IMG/VR virus record: IMGVR_UViG_3300035698_035310
Location: 124,001-188,000 of that record
Source of the DNA: a virus
DNA: 64,000 nucleotides
Strand: one strand, 5' to 3'
Shown: one piece after another, positions 34,054 through 42,775 of the stretch
Layout: each line of letters starts with the position of its first letter
Numbering within the stretch: the first letter of the stretch is position 1
Made by a program: the position numbers and the translations under genes
Notes under the pieces: model-generated
Seen by the model: only the letters and a program-made list of their open reading frames with translations
What the model was told of the DNA's origin: nothing
Database searches by the model: none

Positions 34054-34433
34054 AAAATTTTATAGCATTGCCACACGATCCGTATTTTTCTAATGTAGTA
34101 ATAACTAATAGAGAGCCGGATAAAATGAGAGTGTATATACAACATAAAGGAGCAACGCCGTATAATAATCAATCACATACAACATTATCTATATTGGCTA
34201 CATCTGTTTATGTAATAGAATTAAACACCATGCCAATAGCAAAATATGTTTTTATAATGTTGTATCATTCAGATGTCATATTGATAAAAAATTTTGTTAA
34301 ACAAAACAACCTTGCTTGTTCGTTTTCAACGGGAAAAATTATAAAGGATCGAAATAATAATAAAAAGACTGGTTATCTATGTTCTACTAATGATGAAACC
34401 GCCGCAATGGCTATTAAAATGATGTGGAGTTGA
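34044..34433 (+). CDS. KLRW-motif family protein, 129 aa
   Basis: Begins within the RW codons of the previous paralogue. A 65-residue N-terminal extension is followed by IKNFVKQNNLACSFS and the end DETAAMAIKMMWS, a relaxed form of the motif. Confidence 0.65.
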   Translation: MVVKNFIALPHDPYFSNVVITNREPDKMRVYIQHKGATPYNNQSHTTLSILATSVYVIELNTMPIAKYVFIMLYHSDVILIKNFVKQNNLACSFSTGKIIKDRNNNKKTGYLCSTNDETAAMAIKMMWS

Positions 34434-34436
34434 ATA

Positions 34437-34712
34437 ATGAAAATTAACTGCGTGGAAAAAATGGATCATAAACCGGCATATGAAACTGTTGATGTTTGTA
34501 ATGACGGAATACAGGTACATATAATAAAACAGTGCCCGGCAAAATATACATGTTTGTTTCCTACTAGAAATGAGGCAATTATTTTTATTCGTGAATTGAA
34601 AAAAATACCAAGTATTGATTATCAACAGTATCATTTGGGTGATAGAAATCTATTGGAAGTTAATATTCATTCGAAAGACGCATTATTTTTGTTTTCATTG
34701 AGATGGTTATAA
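34437..34712 (+). CDS. LFSLRW subgroup protein, 91 aa
   Basis: First of three tandem similar genes (34437, 34714, 34994). Shares M.HKP.[YF]E near the start, CPAKYTCLF, a helix FIRELKKIPSIDYQQY and the end SKDALFLFSLRWL. A subgroup of the KLRW family with Phe-Ser replacing Phe-Lys. Confidence 0.75.
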   Translation: MKINCVEKMDHKPAYETVDVCNDGIQVHIIKQCPAKYTCLFPTRNEAIIFIRELKKIPSIDYQQYHLGDRNLLEVNIHSKDALFLFSLRWL

Positions 34713-34713
34713 T

Positions 34714-34992
34714 ATGTCAATACATATAGAATGCGTAAATCGAATGATTGAACGACCTGTATTCGTAGACATCGAAACTGTTGGTGGTAGAGGTGTTATA
34801 ATACAAGACCAGCATGATTCGATACCAGCAGAATTTAATATATTTTCAGATACGAATAAAGAGTTGCATAAAATAATGAATGAAATATCACGTATGCATG
34901 GTGTAACAATTACAGATACTCGTGATCTCTGGGCAACTATTAATGTTAATACAAAAGAATCATTGCTTTTGTTTTCATTGAGGTGGCGGTAA
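34714..34992 (+). CDS. LFSLRW subgroup protein, 92 aa
   Basis: Second tandem copy: MIERPVFVDIETVGGRGV, IPAEFNIFSDTN, helix LHKIMNEISRMHGVTI, end TKESLLLFSLRWR. Separated from its neighbours by 1 nt. Confidence 0.75.
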   Translation: MSIHIECVNRMIERPVFVDIETVGGRGVIIQDQHDSIPAEFNIFSDTNKELHKIMNEISRMHGVTITDTRDLWATINVNTKESLLLFSLRWR

Positions 34993-34993
34993 T

Positions 34994-35275
34994 ATGACGG
35001 AATTGTATATACATCAAACTGTGCGGATGCACCATAAGCCATCATTTGAACAATACAACACCTTGGGTGGTGGTGGTTACATCAATTATACGAATGAGTT
35101 TGTACCAGCAGAATTTATTTGCAACGCAGATGATTCTGCAACATTACTTGCGTTTATAGACGAGTTGAGAATATTACCCGGTCTTCAAGTTGACAGAGAG
35201 CATCATCAATCTGAGATTACCGTTAAAATTCATTCAAAAGAAACATTATTAATATTTTGGTTGAGGTGGATGTGA
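34994..35275 (+). CDS. LFSLRW subgroup protein, 93 aa
   Basis: Third tandem copy: MHHKPSFEQYNTLGGGGY, VPAEFICNADD, helix FIDELRILPGLQVD, end SKETLLIFWLRWM. Its stop TGA overlaps the ATG of the next, shorter paralogue. Confidence 0.75.
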   Translation: MTELYIHQTVRMHHKPSFEQYNTLGGGGYINYTNEFVPAEFICNADDSATLLAFIDELRILPGLQVDREHHQSEITVKIHSKETLLIFWLRWM

Positions 35276-35433
35276 TGTTATATAGATTTAAAGATATGGA
35301 CGTTAAGCCGGATGAAAACATAAAAGAATGGTGCAATGAAAATTTAACAGACGGTGAAGTAGAATTTGGTGCTACTACCATTTACATACAATCGGAGATA
35401 GATGCAATGGCGTTTGAATTAAGATGGATTTAA
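35275..35433 (+). CDS. minimal KLRW-motif family protein, 52 aa
   Basis: The shortest member: MLYRFKDMDVKPDENI, then IKEWCNENLTDGEVEFG, then the end IDAMAFELRWI. It shows the minimal unit (helix with W[LC]xEN, one strand pair, tail). The stop lies 2 nt from the convergent GIY-YIG gene. Confidence 0.75.
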   Translation: MLYRFKDMDVKPDENIKEWCNENLTDGEVEFGATTIYIQSEIDAMAFELRWI

Positions 35434-35435
35434 CA

Positions 35436-36158
35436 TTATTTATGTTTACAATTGTCATTATGCCACCTATTTAATGCTCCATAATTTCGAGTTGATAAAT
35501 TGCAATGAGGGCATGTTTTATATGGCTGTGATAATTTTGCTTTAGACATTTTATTTTTAGCCGATATTGTTTTAGGTTTTCCTTTTGCCGCATTGCTCAT
35601 TTTTTGTTTAGTTGTTTCGGAGTGTGTTCTTCCGTATTTACCTGTTAATGCCGCGCTAATACATTTTTTAGTTTCTTTGCTGAGTTTTTTACCTATATTC
35701 GCCAAAAATAATTTTTGTTTGGTTTCTGCTGTATGTTTTTTGCCTACCCCCGCTAAAGATAATTTTTGTTTGGTTTCTTCTGATAATTTCTTACCTTTAT
35801 GAGCATTGCTTATTTTTAATTTAGTTTTTTCAGTATGTTTGTATCCACTTTTACAATAAAATTTATTGTCGCCGTTGTGTTGATTTAGATAATTTGTATT
35901 ATTGGCTGCGTCAATTTTTGATAAAACTTTGCTTTCCCATAATCTGGCTTTTTTTGGATTATTTGGAAATTCTTTACGTATTTCATATATAAAATTTTCT
36001 AATCCATATTTTTGTATAAGGCTTTCGATAATTGCCGATGAAGTAAAATATGTAGACCACAAATCAGATGGGTGGCAGTTTTTAGCATATCTTACCCCAT
36101 AATAATGTTGGCCCGTTTCTAAAAAAGTTATGCGATATGTATAAGGTATATGATTCAT
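35436..36158 (-). CDS. GIY-YIG homing endonuclease with NUMOD3 repeats
   Basis: 240 residues. The GIY-YIG domain is at the N-terminus (PYTYRITFLETGQHYYGVRY, with Y..Y.G.RYAK). Four or five NUMOD3-type DNA-binding repeats of about 17 residues follow (TKLKISNAHKGKKLSEE; TKQKLSLAGVGKKHTAE). A C-terminal zinc-finger-like CPHCNLSTRNYGALNRWHND holds CxxC and a later His/Cys. Opposite strand to its neighbours, inserted between the KLRW cluster and thrS. AAGGAAAA site before the ATG. Confidence 0.85.
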   Translation of the reverse strand: MNHIPYTYRITFLETGQHYYGVRYAKNCHPSDLWSTYFTSSAIIESLIQKYGLENFIYEIRKEFPNNPKKARLWESKVLSKIDAANNTNYLNQHNGDNKFYCKSGYKHTEKTKLKISNAHKGKKLSEETKQKLSLAGVGKKHTAETKQKLFLANIGKKLSKETKKCISAALTGKYGRTHSETTKQKMSNAAKGKPKTISAKNKMSKAKLSQPYKTCPHCNLSTRNYGALNRWHNDNCKHK

Positions 36159-36230
36159 CTTGATTTTCCTTGGCTTTTATGATAGTATAAATAATAAAGT
36201 AGTGGGACAGCCCAACTTCCTTGGCGGGTT

Positions 36231-36251
36231 TTAGTTGTTGAAACCAACTAA
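36231..36251. other. short inverted repeat upstream of thrS
   Basis: TTAGTTG (36231-36237) and CAACTAA (36245-36251) around a 7-nt loop, about 40 nt before the thrS ATG. It could be a small leader hairpin; no T-run follows, and it does not look like a T-box. Confidence 0.3.
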
Positions 36252-36288
36252 TTACCACTATATCTATTTATTTTTTGGAGTTAAAATC

Positions 36289-37506
36289 ATGAATGACCAT
36301 CGCGAGATTGCTACAGCTTTAGACTTATTTCATTTTGAGGAGCATTCACCAGGAATGGTATATTGGCATCCTGAAGGGTTTAAATTATATCGAACCATAG
36401 AAGAATATATGCGAAGCATGCATGAAAAATATGGATATAAAGAAATTAGAACACCAATAATGGTCAATAAATCTTTATGGAAATTGTCTGGTCATTGGGA
36501 TAAATTTCAAGACAATATTTTTATTGCTGGTGAAATAGGTGAAGTAATAAGCGATGAGTTAATTTATACTGACGGGCAATATGTAATGTCTCCGATGAAT
36601 TGTCCAAATCATATACAAGTGTACCAAAAGGGAACAAAGTCTTACAAGATGCTACCTGATCGTTTATTTGAATTTGGTGTGGTGCATCGCAATGAACCAT
36701 CTGGATCATTGGCTGGCATTATGAGATTGCGAAGTTTTACACAAGATGACTCGCATATACACTGTACTGAAGATCAAATTTTGAGTGAAACAACCAATTT
36801 TATCAATATGCTTCAAGAAGTTTATTCTAAGTTTGGGTTCAATGACGTCGCTGTAAAACTTGCCACTCGATGTGAAGAACGCATTGGCGACGATGCCAGT
36901 TGGGATAAAGCCGAGAAAGCATTAGAAGATGCTTGTATACATCTTGGATTGGAATACACAATTAATCCCGGTGAATCAGCATTCTATGGCCCAAAACTTG
37001 AGTTCACGCTACAAGATAGCCTTGGTCGTGATTGGCAATGTGGAACCATCCAGATTGATTTTAACATGTGCGAACGATTGGGTGCTACATACATTGACGA
37101 AAATGGTGATAAGAAACATCCGGTATTGATTCACCATGCTGTATTGGGAAGTTTGGAACGCTGGGTTGGTGTATTGCTTGAGAACAGCAATGGTGAACTA
37201 CCGTTGTGGCTTGCCCCTACACAAGTGGTTGTTGCCAGTATTACCAGTGATGTTAATGACTATGCTGAAGAGAAAATGGTTACACTTAGTGGTATCGGAT
37301 ATCGAGTTGAGTTGGATGACCGAAATGAAAAAATCGGTAAGAAAATCAAAGACGCACAGAAACGACGTATTCCATATATGCTTATTGTGGGTAAAAAGGA
37401 AAAAGAGAATCAAATGGTCAACGTTCGCAAATTGAACGGCGACCAAGATGATATGGAGTTGATAGATTTTATAGGATCATTCGTCAAATCTACAAATGAA
37501 AGGTGA
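36289..37506 (+). CDS. thrS: threonyl-tRNA synthetase, catalytic plus anticodon domain only
   Basis: 405 residues from ATG 36289 (TGGAG site). Begins at NDHREIATALDLFHFEEHSP, i.e. at the class II catalytic core. The TGS and editing domains of bacterial ThrRS (about 240 residues) are missing. Zinc ligands are kept: Cys in MNCPNHIQ, His in DDSHIHC, His in IHHAVLGS. Motif 2 RNEPSGSLAGIMRLR and motif 3 GSLERWVGV are present, and the C-terminal HGTP anticodon domain follows. Charging is expected, but Ser-tRNA-Thr proofreading would be absent. Confidence 0.92.
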   Translation: MNDHREIATALDLFHFEEHSPGMVYWHPEGFKLYRTIEEYMRSMHEKYGYKEIRTPIMVNKSLWKLSGHWDKFQDNIFIAGEIGEVISDELIYTDGQYVMSPMNCPNHIQVYQKGTKSYKMLPDRLFEFGVVHRNEPSGSLAGIMRLRSFTQDDSHIHCTEDQILSETTNFINMLQEVYSKFGFNDVAVKLATRCEERIGDDASWDKAEKALEDACIHLGLEYTINPGESAFYGPKLEFTLQDSLGRDWQCGTIQIDFNMCERLGATYIDENGDKKHPVLIHHAVLGSLERWVGVLLENSNGELPLWLAPTQVVVASITSDVNDYAEEKMVTLSGIGYRVELDDRNEKIGKKIKDAQKRRIPYMLIVGKKEKENQMVNVRKLNGDQDDMELIDFIGSFVKSTNER

Positions 37507-37699
37507 ACGTGTTTTTGATAAAATGAAACTCCCATATCCATGTTACGTTAATTATGGCGTTGACCCAGATATGGTAATCGAATGGTGTGATGAGAATATC
37601 GAGTGTAAATGGGGGTATTTTCATCAAAATAACGGAACTCTTTATATATACATTACAGATGATGTATATGGAATTGCATATAAGTTAAAATGGTCTTGA
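37496..37699 (+). CDS. KLRW-motif family protein, 67 aa
   Basis: Overlaps the end of thrS by 11 nt. Helix MVIEWCDENIECKWGYF, strand LYIYITDD, end YGIAYKLKWS. A later ATG (37523) is possible but further from the AAAGGTGA site. Confidence 0.75.
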   Translation: MKGERVFDKMKLPYPCYVNYGVDPDMVIEWCDENIECKWGYFHQNNGTLYIYITDDVYGIAYKLKWS

Positions 37700-37723
37700 C
37701 TGTTTTTATTTCTGTGTTAATAT
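37696..37723 (+). promoter_or_regulatory. sigma70-like promoter
   Basis: TTGACT 37696-37701, 16-nt spacer, TAATAT 37718-37723, starting in the stop codon of the previous gene; ATG 28 nt downstream. Confidence 0.55.
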
Positions 37724-37750
37724 ACGTATGAATATTAATGGAGAAGTAAA

Positions 37751-38056
37751 ATGGGCATGTTTGATTGGGTTAAAAGTGAATATTCGCTGCCACAAATGCA
37801 ACCACCAACCGATGAGTTTCAAACCAAAGACGCTTTCTGCAATCTTGATGTATACACATTAGATAAAGATGGCATACTGTGGGTTGAATATCAAGATTGG
37901 AGCATGAATGATCTTGGTGATAAAAAACTATCACATTTTGATGGCGAAATGTATTTCTATGGGTCTACCAAAGCTACAGGGCGCATGCAAGAATACTTAG
38001 CAGTATTCATTGATGGGACACTTGAAACAGTAGAGAAAGTTAATTATGGGCCGTAA
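37751..38056 (+). CDS. conserved phage protein of the MGMFD type, 101 aa
   Basis: Starts MGMFDWVKSEYSLP and continues FQTKDAFCNLDVYTLDKDG, the pattern of a widespread uncharacterised phage family (MGMFDxI ... FQTKDLDC.L..Y.I..DG.L). No function known. Overlaps the PcfJ-like gene by 11 nt. Confidence 0.75.
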   Translation: MGMFDWVKSEYSLPQMQPPTDEFQTKDAFCNLDVYTLDKDGILWVEYQDWSMNDLGDKKLSHFDGEMYFYGSTKATGRMQEYLAVFIDGTLETVEKVNYGP

Positions 38057-39200
38057 ATCAAGACAGCGCGAAGAAGAAATGTTGGCTGGTGAACAAAAAA
38101 TCACCAACCGCTTGAGTTCGCATACGTCACAAACAAAGAAAAAATTTGGCGCACTTGGATGGCAGGAAGTTATATTCAAAGCGATTGCTGAAAATCATAA
38201 ACATTGGATCAATGCACCATCAACGTGGGTGAACACCAAAAAAACTAAAAATATAGACGCGTTGCGCCACGACATGGTTCGTTATGTATTCGGTGTATAC
38301 AAGTGTCCCAAATTTCTTGAAGACGTTTGGCTCCCAACCCATCGCGAAACATATAATTATGCTAATCATAGACGGCATGAATCAGATGAAATTGAGAATA
38401 AAGATGTTCATTATGTTGCATGGTATCTAACTGTCGCACAGGGCGGATCGTTATATAAGTCCAACACCAAAGGTATACTGACCAAAAAAGAAACACATGC
38501 ATTTTTACATGCACCCAAGAATAACACAGTCAAACAAAATATTTGGTGGGCACGTGCTTATTGCGAGAGTGATAACATTGGAACAGCAACAAGAATTGCT
38601 CAATCCAGACTTGTAAATCGCTCGATGTCTAATGAATTTTGGATTTCGGTGATGAGATTCTTTTCAAAATATCCAACCAGCGTCAATGAAATAAATGATT
38701 TGTTGGATTATTTTATATACGCATTACAAGAAAACGAGGATTACACACTTAAAGGTCGTTCATTGGAAGCGGTAAAAATTAGTTGCGTGGAATGGCATAG
38801 ATTTCTTAACAAACAAAAATCTATTGGTGGTGGAACGTGGGCTGGAAGTGCCGTTGATAACGGAAGTTATACCACAGGAAAAGATGAACATAAAGTCAAG
38901 TGGTTGATAACACAAATCAGAACAGGCAATGAATTACTCAAAGAAGGGCAGAAAATGCGCCATTGTGTTGTTTCATACAAACGACGATGCTCAGAAGGGC
39001 ATTGTTCTATTTGGTCACTAACTTCACATGATATGATTGGTAATAACAAACGCTGTTTAACAGTCGAGTTATCTAGTAACAATCAAATCATTCAGTGTCG
39101 TGGATTGGCGAATCGTATGCCGAGACCAATTGAAAATAATATCCTTGGACGATGGTGTGTTGATAATAGTCTTCAGGCCAATCGTAATTCAAGATGGTAA
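38046..39200 (+). CDS. PcfJ-like protein
   Basis: 384 residues. The C-terminal part has the PcfJ pattern: LKEGQKMRHCVVSYKRRC, then HCSIWSLTS, then RCLTVELSSNNQIIQCRGLA and a final NRMP. PcfJ-like proteins are frequent on phages and conjugative elements with no established activity; the conserved HCV block suggests a metal or catalytic site. The N-terminal 200 residues are helical. Confidence 0.75.
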   Translation: MGRKSRQREEEMLAGEQKITNRLSSHTSQTKKKFGALGWQEVIFKAIAENHKHWINAPSTWVNTKKTKNIDALRHDMVRYVFGVYKCPKFLEDVWLPTHRETYNYANHRRHESDEIENKDVHYVAWYLTVAQGGSLYKSNTKGILTKKETHAFLHAPKNNTVKQNIWWARAYCESDNIGTATRIAQSRLVNRSMSNEFWISVMRFFSKYPTSVNEINDLLDYFIYALQENEDYTLKGRSLEAVKISCVEWHRFLNKQKSIGGGTWAGSAVDNGSYTTGKDEHKVKWLITQIRTGNELLKEGQKMRHCVVSYKRRCSEGHCSIWSLTSHDMIGNNKRCLTVELSSNNQIIQCRGLANRMPRPIENNILGRWCVDNSLQANRNSRW

Positions 39201-39207
39201 TGAATGG

Positions 39208-39236
39208 TTGACATTATGTTGATTATGATTTATACT
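39208..39236 (+). promoter_or_regulatory. sigma70-like promoter
   Basis: TTGACA 39208-39213, 17-nt spacer, TATACT 39231-39236; ATG at 39265. Confidence 0.6.
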
Positions 39237-39264
39237 CCATATTGTAATAATATAGGATACAAAA

Positions 39265-39615
39265 ATGCATAAACGAAATATACTCGACGAGCCATATTTT
39301 GCCAGAGAGCCTGATTGCAGAGGCGAAGGCGATGATGGCTATATCGGATTTGGCGCAGGTAGTGATTTTAATCGTGAAATAATCGAACCTGGAATTAACG
39401 ATAATTATCCTGATGGTGTTGTTGGTGTTCGCATTGATGGTGATTATTGGGTGGTTGCTATTTTGCCGTATGAAACATATAAAGACGTCTCGATGCAGGA
39501 CATTATTTCAGAATATTGGCCCGAGTTTACCGACGTCGTATGTAGGCCAGATAGTGGCGATCCATGGTGGGACGATGTATATTGGAAGAGAGATTATAAA
39601 GATGGAGAAAAATGA
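39265..39615 (+). CDS. hypothetical acidic protein, 116 aa
   Basis: Acidic, Gly- and Trp-containing (EGDDGYIGFGAGSDF; DPWWDDVYWKRDY). Unrecognised. Followed after 1 nt by the next gene. Confidence 0.65.
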   Translation: MHKRNILDEPYFAREPDCRGEGDDGYIGFGAGSDFNREIIEPGINDNYPDGVVGVRIDGDYWVVAILPYETYKDVSMQDIISEYWPEFTDVVCRPDSGDPWWDDVYWKRDYKDGEK

Positions 39616-39616
39616 T

Positions 39617-40036
39617 ATGAGCGACACAGATGAAATAAGAACACCAGTAGAAAATATTGATGCAATTCTTGATGTCGACAATTATTTTAATTTGCAAGAA
39701 AAAATTCACAATTATTTTGGATATGTTGAAGATTGGAAAGTGATGGCATTGGTCGATCATCGATCTGATTATTGGATATTACACGAAATTAAAAATGATG
39801 ACGGTGAAACATATGGCGGCGAAGTTTTTTATCACGATGATCCATTTATAGATGGATATAAAACCGAAGGAAATTACTACAGCGCAGTTCTTTATATGCA
39901 ACGATTTCTTCCACAGTGGATATATCGTACAAAAGATTTTACCATGATTTGTATGGACACGCAATGCGACGATAACAAATATATTGGTATATTTTCTAAT
40001 ATGAATGAACAACCAAATATAGTTCCATACGTATGA
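39617..40036 (+). CDS. hypothetical protein, 139 aa
   Basis: ATG 39617 (MSDTDEIRTP) with GGAG 9 nt upstream is preferred; an in-frame ATG at 39602 is also possible. Alpha/beta, with DWKVMALVDHRSDYWILHEI near the middle. No family recognised. Overlaps the next gene by 4 nt. Confidence 0.65.
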   Translation: MSDTDEIRTPVENIDAILDVDNYFNLQEKIHNYFGYVEDWKVMALVDHRSDYWILHEIKNDDGETYGGEVFYHDDPFIDGYKTEGNYYSAVLYMQRFLPQWIYRTKDFTMICMDTQCDDNKYIGIFSNMNEQPNIVPYV

Positions 40037-40308
40037 TAATACGTTATTCAGACTCTTCAAAATTTTGGAGATATTTAACATTATTTATATTGCCAAAACA
40101 TAAAGCACGTGTATATAATGCAACAGATGAGGAAATAAACGAGTTAAAAAAATGGCTGAGTGATCAAAAAATATGGTTTTTTAGTAATAAAATAGATTAC
40201 TACTCTGCTAAAAATGCGGATCATGCAAAATCATCCAAACCATTGATAACAATACATATTAGAGATGAAGAAGTATTGATGGGTATGAAATTGGCATGGG
40301 AAAATTAA
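40033..40308 (+). CDS. divergent KLRW-motif family protein, 91 aa
   Basis: Helix ELKKWLSDQKIWFFS, strand ITIHIRDEE, end VLMGMKLAWEN: family layout with a relaxed tail. Confidence 0.65.
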   Translation: MIIRYSDSSKFWRYLTLFILPKHKARVYNATDEEINELKKWLSDQKIWFFSNKIDYYSAKNADHAKSSKPLITIHIRDEEVLMGMKLAWEN

Positions 40309-40331
40309 TAAGATAATAAAAAGGAAAAACA

Positions 40332-40625
40332 ATGAGTAATATGTATACCATACAGTGGATGGGGTTTAACGAACAACCCAATTACAATCGCGTCTGGGGT
40401 CATATAAAAATGAAAGACGGCAGAGATTATGTTTTTTGGGGAGTCAAAGATAAAAAAATAGAATTCAAACTTCATGATCACGATAATAAAATATCTTATA
40501 TTATTAACCAAAATGAAAAAAAAGGTTATAAAAAAATACATCCCGCACACTATGAAATAATATGTCCAGATTTTATTGAGAATATGGAAATATGGTTTAC
40601 CACACACGTGTTAATGGGAGATTAA
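40332..40625 (+). CDS. WGR-like protein, first of a tandem pair, 97 aa
   Basis: NRVWGHIKMKDGRDYVFWGV then KDKKIEFKLHD and a helix ending KKGYKKI resembles the WGR layout (strand, WGxxxxxDG, FxK, helix, KGY). In eukaryotic PARPs and bacterial MolR, WGR modules bind nucleic acid. The similarity is partial. Confidence 0.5.
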   Translation: MSNMYTIQWMGFNEQPNYNRVWGHIKMKDGRDYVFWGVKDKKIEFKLHDHDNKISYIINQNEKKGYKKIHPAHYEIICPDFIENMEIWFTTHVLMGD

Positions 40626-40626
40626 A

Positions 40627-40926
40627 TTGAACGGTTCATATGAAATGCAGTGGGTGGGATGGGATAACTCAAAAAACCATGATAAAGTATGGGGTTGGTT
40701 TATCATGAAAAACGGCAAAGCTTGGTGTTTTTGGGGTGCAAGAGGTAAAAAATTAAAATTTAAAATACATCCATCACATGATTCTGCTGAAAAGGTTATG
40801 GAACAAAAAGAAAAAGCAAAATATAAGTTTGTTCCACCGTCGAAGTATGATACACTGGTTAAAGATTTCCTCGACGACGTTGAAGTATGGTGTATGACCG
40901 CAATAATAGAAGAAAAGGTAATGTAA
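40627..40926 (+). CDS. WGR-like protein, second of a tandem pair, 99 aa (TTG start)
   Basis: Clearly related to the preceding gene: YEMQWVGWDN, DKVWGWFIMKNGKAWCFWGA, KKLKFKIH and KAKYKFVPPSKYD align along the whole length. TTG start 1 nt after the previous stop with GGGAG 8 nt upstream. The TAA overlaps the next ATG. Confidence 0.5.
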   Translation: MNGSYEMQWVGWDNSKNHDKVWGWFIMKNGKAWCFWGARGKKLKFKIHPSHDSAEKVMEQKEKAKYKFVPPSKYDTLVKDFLDDVEVWCMTAIIEEKVM

Positions 40927-41624
40927 TGAAAATATTATTAGTAAGGCACGGACAATCCGAAGCTAATGCAAATAAAGATTTGCATTATACAATGGCGGAT
41001 CATGCCATACCATTATCAGAGTTGGGTGTAAAGCAAGCACGCGAAGCCGGTAAATTTTTAGGAACTTATTTAGATAACATTGTTGGTATTCCTGCGGTCA
41101 AACCACTTATAAGATTATGGTTAAGCCCATATGAAAGAACTCGCAGAACCGCAAGTAATATAATGATGGGCATCAATGACACCGCCAAGAGCGGCAAACA
41201 TTCAACTTTTAAAATGGATAAACGCGAAAGCATCCGATTGTGTGAACAGCAGTTTGGATTGTTTGATGGTATACCCGACGATGAACGCCACATTAAATAT
41301 CCTGATGAGGCAGATCATTATCAAAAATGCGAAGATCAAAATGGTCATTTTTGGGCACGGATGCCTCTTGGTGAAAGTCGATTCGATGTAGCAAATCGTG
41401 TTCACGAAACATTTGGAACATTTCATCGAGATAATGAAAAACACGGCATTAATACTATTGTTGTGGTATGTCACGGTGTTACGTTGCGTGCATTTGTGAT
41501 GGAATGGTTACATCTTACACCCGAATGGTTTAATGATGAACCCAATCCTGGTAATTGTGATATTCGATTGATTGAAAACAACAAGGATGAAGGTTATATT
41601 CACAGAGGTAAAATAGATGAGTGA
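40926..41624 (+). CDS. histidine phosphatase family protein
   Basis: 232 residues from ATG 40926. The N-terminus MKILLVRHGQSEANANKD holds the RHG motif with the catalytic His. LSPYERTRRTA follows, and the second His is in VVVCHGVTLRAFV. This phosphoglycerate-mutase-like superfamily removes phosphate from small molecules or proteins; substrate unknown. Confidence 0.88.
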   Translation: MKILLVRHGQSEANANKDLHYTMADHAIPLSELGVKQAREAGKFLGTYLDNIVGIPAVKPLIRLWLSPYERTRRTASNIMMGINDTAKSGKHSTFKMDKRESIRLCEQQFGLFDGIPDDERHIKYPDEADHYQKCEDQNGHFWARMPLGESRFDVANRVHETFGTFHRDNEKHGINTIVVVCHGVTLRAFVMEWLHLTPEWFNDEPNPGNCDIRLIENNKDEGYIHRGKIDE

Positions 41625-41919
41625 TATTACTATAACCATAACTGAACGCGAACGTGAAATATTAAACACAATCGTCAATGTTTGGGGCAGCGAGGATGAT
41701 GATTTACTTATGCATGGTCATGCATCATATTCAGAAGTTAACGATTTATTAGAAAAAATGAATATTGATATTCCAGAAGGATTGGCTAACATGATGTCTG
41801 GAAAAACATTTAAAAGATATGAAGATATCAAAAAACGTCAAGAAACAAAACATCATTTTGATAAAATAATTACCGACAATCTTAATTCAAAATTTATGGA
41901 GACTAAAAATGACAAATAG
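41617..41919 (+). CDS. hypothetical protein, 100 aa
   Basis: Starts MSDITITITEREREIL, helical afterwards. Overlaps both neighbours by 8-11 nt. Unrecognised. Confidence 0.65.
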   Translation: MSDITITITEREREILNTIVNVWGSEDDDLLMHGHASYSEVNDLLEKMNIDIPEGLANMMSGKTFKRYEDIKKRQETKHHFDKIITDNLNSKFMETKNDK

Positions 41920-42169
41920 TATAGATTTTAATATTAATGAAATGGTTCGTGTTAAACTTACTGATCATGGTCGGATGATGCACAAAAAATTTCATGATGA
42001 TTTATTTATGGATTTCTTATTGACACAAAAATATACGCCACCCGAAGAAGATTCCGAGGGATGGAGTAGATGGCAACTTTGGATGTTGATGGAAGTGTTT
42101 GGTTCGCATTTTTCACATGGCTGTGATCTTCCATTTGATATGGGCATACAAATAATACAGGAGAAATAA
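41909..42169 (+). CDS. hypothetical phage protein, 86 aa
   Basis: VRVKLTDHGRMMHKKFHDDL then SRWQLWMLMEVFGSHFSHG and GCDLPFD. This arrangement (V[KR]LTxxG ... QLWxLMxxFG) is common in small phage proteins of unknown role. Confidence 0.7.
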   Translation: MTNSIDFNINEMVRVKLTDHGRMMHKKFHDDLFMDFLLTQKYTPPEEDSEGWSRWQLWMLMEVFGSHFSHGCDLPFDMGIQIIQEK

Positions 42170-42170
42170 T

Positions 42171-42608
42171 ATGGGAATTTATATGACACATTACGCATTC
42201 ATTGGGGTTAAATTTTCACCTAGTACACAACTTGTTGATCGCATACAACGTGGATGTAGTCACGATGGTGCAAAAGCCAAATTTTGTTCCGAGTGTGGTG
42301 CTCCGATGTGGAAAGACAAACAAGATCGCGTGAATCAATTTGACGATATACATGAGGAATTAATAGAACCACTATATGAAGAACTAGAAGAGCATTTTAA
42401 TGAACATGTAGTTGTTGGAACAGATCACGATGGTGATGCGATTTATATTGGATACGGAACATCTGTTGAAAATTTTGAAGAATCTAATATTCCATTAATT
42501 GACCAAGAAATTGTAAAAAGTGTGTTACAGCCCATTCTTGAGAAATATAAAATATGGAATCAATGTTCTGATACATTAGGATTTTGGCTTGTGAGTACAG
42601 GGCATTAA
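42171..42608 (+). CDS. zinc-ribbon-containing hypothetical protein, 145 aa
   Basis: One treble-clef-like half is visible, CSHDGAKAKFCSECGAPMW, so a structural zinc site is likely (Cys at 33, 42, 45 approx.). The rest is acidic alpha/beta (EELIEPLYEELEEHF). Strong GGAGAAATA site upstream. Confidence 0.65.
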   Translation: MGIYMTHYAFIGVKFSPSTQLVDRIQRGCSHDGAKAKFCSECGAPMWKDKQDRVNQFDDIHEELIEPLYEELEEHFNEHVVVGTDHDGDAIYIGYGTSVENFEESNIPLIDQEIVKSVLQPILEKYKIWNQCSDTLGFWLVSTGH

Positions 42609-42614
42609 TAATAT

Positions 42615-42767
42615 ATGAAAATATTCAGTCCATGCATTGGTCGATGTAATCTTAAAGAAAATGTATGCACAGGATGTTTACGCACTAAAAATGAAATAAT
42701 TAAATGGCGAAATATGATATTCACTGAACGCATTAATGTAATTAAACGAATTTCTTCTATAAAATAA
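42615..42767 (+). CDS. DUF1289 family mini-protein, 50 aa
   Basis: FSPCIGRCNLKENVCTGCLR followed by TKNEIIKWRNM matches DUF1289 (SPCIGxCxxDxxxxxCxGCxRTxxEIxxWxxM). Four Cys probably bind zinc. A proteobacterial family of unknown function, here in its minimal form. Confidence 0.8.
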   Translation: MKIFSPCIGRCNLKENVCTGCLRTKNEIIKWRNMIFTERINVIKRISSIK

Positions 42768-42775
42768 ATCAACAC

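Noticed and set aside
36181-36288. T-box riboswitch in front of thrS
   Set aside because: The gap is only about 130 nt, holds one 7-bp hairpin and no terminator or conserved T-box sequence.
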